The notes below the pieces were generated by a model. That model was given only the letters and a program-made list of their open reading frames with translations, searched no databases and had not been told where the DNA came from. The position numbers and the translations under genes were made by a program. From assembly GCA_022818135.1 (NCBI GenBank), contig JAFMSR010000015.1, positions 27,390,574-27,454,573 on the forward strand: 64,000 bases of DNA, given 5' to 3'. The DNA comes from Saxidomus purpurata. Its lineage: Eukaryota; Mollusca; Bivalvia; Venerida; Veneridae. This document shows, one piece after another, positions 58,671 to 64,000 of the stretch. Numbering within the stretch: the stretch's first letter is position 1; the number at the start of each line of letters is the position of its first letter.

Positions 58671-60440
58671 GTATACGGTCATTAAAAGTTTATTTCTCTT
58701 TTATCTCATCTTTGAAAGAACGTTTACACTGGCAATATAGGCCAAGGTTAAACATAAATCAATTTTCTACATGTCGAATACATGACGTGTTGTGCGGTGT
58801 TTATATTTTCCGATCAAGTGGCATGCATACAGTGTTTTTTTCGGATAGATGAAGTAAGTAATTCAATTATTGTTATGTATACTTTGTATAGTACATGTAG
58901 ATACATGATTTATGACTTCAAAGCATGTACAAAATACAGCCTTATTGTTTATGTTTTAAAGCTACTCTTAATATATAAATATTTCATGATTCAACAGAAA
59001 TATGTATACTTGCTGAAAAATAACTATAATTATAGTATTGTTTAAATTATGCTGATTAGTGGGTTGTTTTTTTAGTTTATTTATGTTTATATTGTAACGT
59101 ACAATAAACATACAATGTATCGGAGTAATATGTAGGGCATTACAAGCTTATGTACATGGATCTATCGATCTACATGTATATGTTTAAGAACGAGAATCAA
59201 ACAACAAGCATGTACAGGAAATGTAGCTTTTGAGAATTTCAACGAATTTTAAGTACTGTGTGTGTACCACCTCCATGCTAGCAGGAAAGCCATACTACTT
59301 GTACATGTATATGGTACTGAGTTTAGGTCAGATACTCTACTATTGTTTTCCCCATTGACTTACATTATAAATCTAGTCAAAAGGTGACCCTGTATCATAC
59401 CCACCTAAAGAGTGTTGACCAATGAAATTGCTTATTTCGAACAGAATAGTCTCTCAGACACCAGAAAATGCTGTTTTTATTTGGGCATGACCAACCCAGT
59501 TTTTTACAATTTGGCAAGGGAGACAACCACCCCACTCAGTCAGGTGAGATTTAGGGGTCTAAACCGCATGTGTACACCTTCTATTCATATGGCGATTTCA
59601 GTGTTATTTATTATGATAACCAGTCCTAAAATATTCATTCGCGTGCAGAAGACATTGCTTTTTATTTTTCAAATGAGTATTTTTCATTTGTAAATACAAC
59701 CTTTTCTACCAATCAGGTAATGCCTCATTTAATCTTAGGTTTTCCCTGTACTTTTTTTAGCCAATCCCTGATCTGGACTGCAATAGGATCATCTGACCTA
59801 CATGTAAATGTGCGAAGTATTATATATTTCGAAGTCCACAGCCTCCACACAATTTAAACAGACATGTGTTCACCTTAGTGCAAACGACTCTGTTTTAAAC
59901 GCATTCTTTGATGTTAAAAACAATATAAGTTTCTGCTCATTGAAACCGTCTTTCTTTTGGCCAATTTTATTTAAAAAATTGTGTACTTGTCGGACAGATA
60001 AATATATTTGTGCTAAAGACAAGTCCGAAGACGATGTTAAAGGCAATAAAGATAACAATATGGGGGTTGTCTTCGTGTGTACAGATAAGACAAATTTTAG
60101 ATCACGTTTTATGCCATATAGAGGTCTTTAATCTCACCAACGTTTTTAGCAACAATTAGGCAATGATAGTTTCTTTTAGATGATATCTCGTTGAGCCCTT
60201 TTGTTTACAGTGCACTTAATGTGTCAGAGTTTAGAAGTTACCTCTGAGTAGTACTATTGATACTCGGCCGCAAAACCGACACCAAAAAGTTCAACAAACA
60301 GTGAAACCAAAGACATTGCCATCTAAGTATGGATAATACCAGTTTCAAAAGTTATCCTGTTTCTTGTTTCATTTATCTTCAGTAGATACTGTGCTACTAG
60401 TAGTTGTTACTGAATCTCTAAGTGTAAAATGTTTTGTTTT
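58671..60440. other. Gene-free stretch upstream of the SLC16 gene
   Basis: No coding domain is recognised. CCAAT-type boxes occur at about 59421, 59709 and 59761, and CAG/GTGAGA at about 59540 could be a splice donor. An upstream non-coding exon or promoter of the SLC16 gene could lie here, because the first coding exon is preceded by an acceptor-like site. The ORFs at 59412-59693 and 59808-60131 have no recognised domain. Confidence 0.35.
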
Positions 60441-61168
60441 TTAGCTCACCTGGCACAAAGTGCCAGAGTGAGCTATAAGGATCGCATTCCGTCCGGGGTC
60501 CATCGCACGTCGTCCGTCCACCATTTCCTTCAAACGACATCTCCTCTGAAACAACTGGACCAATGTTGATGAAACTTTGAAGGGATGTTCCTTGCATGAA
60601 GCTCTATCAAAGTTGTTCAAAGAATTCCATTCAATGCAGAACTCTGGTTGCTATGGCAACAAAAAGAAAAAATCTTCTTCTCTGAAACCACAAGACCTAG
60701 AGCTTAGATATTTGGCATGTAACATTGTCTAGTAGACCTCTACCAAGATTGTTCAAATTATGAGCCCCGAGTCAAAGTTGACCCAGCACGGGGGTCACTT
60801 AGTTTTACATAGGCTTATAGAGGAAAAACTTAAAAATTCTTCTTCGCTGAAACCATAAGGCCTAGAGCTGAGATATTTAGCATGTAACATTGTCTAGTGG
60901 ACCTTTACCAAGATTGTTCAAATCATGACCCCCTAGGCAAAATAAACCCTTCCCAGGAGGAGGGAAGGCACTTGATTTCACATAGGCTTATATAGGGAAA
61001 ACTTTATAAAAAAAAAACACAAGGCCGACAGGCAGATAATAGATATTTGAAATGTTACTTAGCATTGTGTAGTGGACCTCTACGAATTATGTTAGAATCT
61101 TGACCCCTTTTATTATTGCAAATGGTAGTCAGGTGAGCGATATAGGGCCATCATGGCCGTCTTGTTTA
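60441..61168 (-). mobile_element. GATGGCC element
   Basis: The hairpin end TTAGCTCACCTGGCACAAAG then TGCCAGAGTGAGC is at the left and GGCCATCATGGCCGTCTTGT at the right. It has the GTCCGTCCACC tail and about two and a half units. It lies 350 bp before the first SLC16 coding exon. Confidence 0.85.
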
Positions 61169-61537
61169 CTGATTTGCTAGCAAATATAGGCGCACGTGTG
61201 GATTACTTTTTTGGCGTAACCGTTTTTACATACAAATGTAAATCTGAAACTAGCTGTATCCAGTAAATTCCCATTTGAACTCAAAATCCGTCTGCAGACT
61301 ATATGACTATATTTTATATCAATGTCATTTAAATGATAATGGAAAGTTCAATGCAGGCTCATTGTGTGTAACCATCTTTGGTTGCATTGCATGGTAAAAT
61401 TTAGTGTTTTTCTTCTAGAAAAGGAGTATATAAGAAACACAAATAAGTCATCATTAGTACTTATGGGTGTTATTTTGGACAATATATAGCTATTTATGGT
61501 GAATATATCTTTTTACAGCAAATTTGTGTAGAAAATC

Positions 61538-64000
61538 ATGGACAAGCGGAGATCAGATATTGACCGTGGATGGGCGTGGGTAGTTATGGCGTCTGTATAT
61601 CTAGGGATGAGTATCTTCTGTACAGCCATGTATATGAATGGTGTTTTATATGTAGCCTTATTAGACAAGTTCAAAGAAGGAGAAGCCAAGACAGCTCTGA
61701 CTGGAGCAATCAGTATAGGACTTCAATGTTTTGCACGTAAGTTAGACTTTGGTTACACACTGAATGTAAGAGTTAAAGTGTTCATGCATTGTTTGATTAT
61801 TACTGGTTTTTAGCGCATGTAGAGCAGACATAATTAAAAGGACTTATTATCATGACATAAAACTGAAATGCGTACCATTTCGAAAACAGTCCTGTCAAGT
61901 ACATGTAGCACTGCTTTGTGTTCATGGCCCCCACTAGGGGCATACAGATTTGCACTTGTCCGTCCGCCCGGTATGTACTTGCGTACGTCCTGCAAATCTT
62001 CTAGCACGCACTGCTTCTTACAAATGTTTATTGGTATGAGAAGTAGTGCGTCTGTGATTTACTTTTTATATTGGATCCGTAACATCACAGTTACGATCCT
62101 TGACTTAGGTAAAATTAGGACATTAGGATTTATATGGCAACTTTTTGGCACGCGATGCTCCTTTACTACTGCACCTAGAATCACCAAACGTAATACAAGT
62201 TGTGCAGCTGTATTTTAGTTTTTATATTGGACCAGTTACACTAGAGTTATGACTCTTGACTTAGTCAAAATAACGGCCAAAATTTTTTATACGCACTGGG
62301 CCTTTACTAATAGACCTACAGTTACCAAACTTCATATATACGTTTACATGGATAAAAAGTTGTGCACCTGGGTTTAAAAAATAAGACATTCTATATGGCA
62401 AGATTGTGACACGCACTGCTGCACAAGTAAATGACATAGATATTTGGCAAGAAACTTCTTTTTTAAGACCTCTACCAAGATTGTTATTTTCTGATGAACG
62501 AGGTAACCCACCATTGGGGCCTAAAAATGGTTCAAATCATGACCCGGGTCAAACTTGATTTTACATTGAGATATATAGGAAAACCTTTTAAAAACTCTTT
62601 TCTCAGACAACAAGGCCCATACTATAGATAGTAGGCAAAAAACAATGCCAAGTGATCCTGTTTCAAGAATGTTCAAATCATACCCCTTGGTTCCAAGTTG
62701 GCTTAGCCCTGGGGTCTCTTGACCTTCTTATCTATTTTTGTTTGTTGACTCACATGAAGGTCAGTTAAAGAAAAGTAGTTGTGGAAACCTGCTTTGTTTT
62801 GTGACAAAGGTGAAAAGTGAGAGCATCTATGTCCTGTGGACAAAATTCTAGTTTGTTAATATTAATAAGGCTGCACGGGCATTGATTTTAAATTGTGACA
62901 ACTTGATTGTGTTTTGAATGTTTTCTGTTTGCAGCACTGTTAGGTGGGGTCATCAATAACAAATTCAGCTGCAGAGTGACCATTGTCCTAGGAGGAATCT
63001 TTACAACAGTTGGTTTTGCTTCCAGCGCATTCGTCGTGAACAGCCTCAACGCATTGATTGTGACATCCGGTGTATGTGTAGGTACTAGAATTTAGAAGGA
63101 AGGAATGTAATGTACTCTTACAAAAAGTGTCGAAACGTGTCATAATTATCAAAATACTACACGTTTAATCCACCCAAATGACGTGTTTCTTTTCATTTAA
63201 ATACATCATTCTGTTATACTAAATTCAATCAGTATGAACATAAATATTTTTTATTTTTCCCCGGTGTTACAAAATAGCAAATTCGTATCATAATAAACTG
63301 ATTAATGACGTATTGAGTCCAATACTAAGGAAAGCGAAAATTCAAATATACTTTAAAAAACACATAAATCAGTTATTTTTAATAATAAATGAAAGTTGGT
63401 ATGTAGAAATTCTAAATAAACCACAGTGCATGTACACTTATTTTTCTATGCATTATGAAGAAAGTTAAAAATACCTGGGTAGTCATTTTGTCAAATCACT
63501 GAGATTTCAACATACTAGTAATACACATACTTTTCTTCGTGTTCCAAACACTTTCTGTAAATTTTAACCTGACAATCTTCATTATTTAGTGTCTTGCATA
63601 AGGTAATGTACTTGCCATTGAAATAACTGTCACTTAATTTTCGCTTAGTAGTGGACCTTTAAAGCATAATATCTGTTTTATAAACACTTTTGCAGCTTAG
63701 AATCGTACTTTTAAATATGTGGGTAATTTTCAGGTACTGGGTATGGTTTGTCTGCCTCGGGACTCATCTGTGTGTTAGGATTCTATTTCGAAAAGTGGAG
63801 GAATGTAGTAATTGCGCTAGCTTTCTTGGCAGTTGGTATTGCTATGTTTATTTCATCCCCACTTGGTCTGCTTTTGATTAATACATACGGACTTACTGCA
63901 ACGTATTTGATAGTTGCGTGCATTGAAGCACAACTATGTGTGTTTGGGATGTTGTGTAAACCGTCCTCCATTGAAAATAAAGTTCACAGGCAGAAGAAAA
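61538..64000 (+). CDS. SLC16 (monocarboxylate transporter-like) gene, first three coding exons, 3' partial
   Basis: The product should be a 12-helix plasma-membrane transporter of the MFS SLC16 family, which moves monocarboxylates or related small molecules, often with protons. Coding exons are 61538-61736, 62935-63081 and 63734 to the edge. All joins are phase 1 with GT/AG borders (GCAC/gtaagt; tttgcag/CACTG; GTAG/gtacta; tttcag/GTACT). They give about 204 residues. The SLC16 signature before helix 1 is present as DRGWAWVV (residues 9-16). The second signature region at helix 5 reads YFEKWRN followed by ALAFLAVGIAMF. Six hydrophobic segments are visible at roughly 12-34, 53-73, 78-98, 103-127, 135-156 and 160-186. 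The start is supported by an in-frame TAG at 61529-61531, and an acceptor-like ttttacag at 61511-61518 suggests an upstream non-coding exon. The substrate and the exact MCT subtype cannot be told. Introns carry repeat fragments. Confidence 0.9.
61900..62424 (+). repeat. Diverged tandem non-coding repeat in SLC16 intron 1
   Basis: Two to three units share TTTATATTGGA, ACACTAGAGTTATGACTCTT / ATCACAGTTACGATCCTTGA, ACTTAGGTAAAATTAGG / ACTTAGTCAAAATAACGG, and CTAGAATCACCAAACG / CTACAGTTACCAAACTTC blocks. It is non-coding. The ORF at 61868-62218 over it is spurious. Confidence 0.55.
62425..62735 (-). mobile_element. GATGGCC element fragment in SLC16 intron 1
   Basis: ATAGATATTTGGCAAGAAAC, GACCTCTACCAAGATTGTT, ATGACCCGGGTCAAACTTGA and AAAACTCTTTTCTCAGACA are diverged unit sequence. 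Both termini are missing. Confidence 0.65.
63315..63656 (-). mobile_element. MITE-3 copy in SLC16 intron 2
   Basis: Reverse complement of 24611-24946 with high similarity along the whole length. Ends AGTCCAATACTAAGGAAAGC and TTTTCGCTTAGTAGTGGACC. Confidence 0.85.

Noticed and set aside
59412..60131. Two ORFs of 93 and 107 codons as exons of a gene
   Set aside because: No domain, no consistent splice frame and biased residues typical of AT-rich DNA. It could be non-coding upstream sequence of the SLC16 gene.
61868..62218. 116-codon ORF in SLC16 intron 1
   Set aside because: It covers diverged tandem non-coding repeat units and would break the transporter frame.

Overview
The window looks like animal nuclear DNA, most probably from a bivalve mollusc. 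The only clear host gene has introns, the sequence is AT-rich, and there are no bacterial-style operons. About half of the 64 kb is interspersed repeats of kinds common in mollusc genomes: a DIRS-type tyrosine-recombinase retrotransposon, short TIR elements, non-coding elements with internal tandem arrays, and CA/TG-rich retroposons. The bivalve assignment is an inference from this repeat style, not from a marker gene.

Layout. 1-1.9 kb: the 3' half of a broken DIRS-like retrotransposon whose tyrosine recombinase gene is split by a short retroposon. 1.9-6.9 kb: sparse DNA with a strong hairpin and copies of three dispersed families (called here MITE-1, MITE-2 and the TG-retroposon). 6.9-11 kb: a large inverted repeat of about 4 kb whose right arm is itself split by a 0.6 kb foldback element. 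11-13.1 kb: remains of LINE ORF1 and endonuclease. 13.5-25.5 kb: dense nested repeats, including a 2.06 kb PIF/Harbinger element with a TTA target duplication inside a MITE-1, and three TIR elements lying end to end at 24.3-25.3 kb. 25.7-29.5 kb: a long TIR-bounded element. 30.8-40.2 kb: several copies of a tandem-array element with one hairpin terminus (called here the GATGGCC element), one inserted into another of its own family, plus an element packed with TGACCTTGA motifs. 42.5-46.6 kb: a TIR element inside MITE-2 and a Tc1/mariner-style TIR element. 49.5 kb: a small minus-strand ORF resembling a SAM domain. 50-54 kb: a 52-bp minisatellite and a 147-bp-period array split by a 1.28 kb hAT-type element with an 8-bp duplication. 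57.8-58.7 kb: an exact 440-bp tandem duplication. 61.5-64 kb: the first coding exons of an SLC16 (monocarboxylate transporter-like) gene that runs off the right edge.

How it fits together. Only the SLC16 gene and possibly the SAM ORF look like host coding sequence. The rest is a stratified repeat landscape in which nested insertions give relative ages: MITE-1 predates the Harbinger insertion, MITE-2 predates the CCCTT-TIR element, the 147-bp array predates the hAT insertion, the DIRS recombinase predates the TG-retroposon, and GATGGCC elements have moved more than once. Repeat family names such as MITE-1 are labels made for this window and are not database names.
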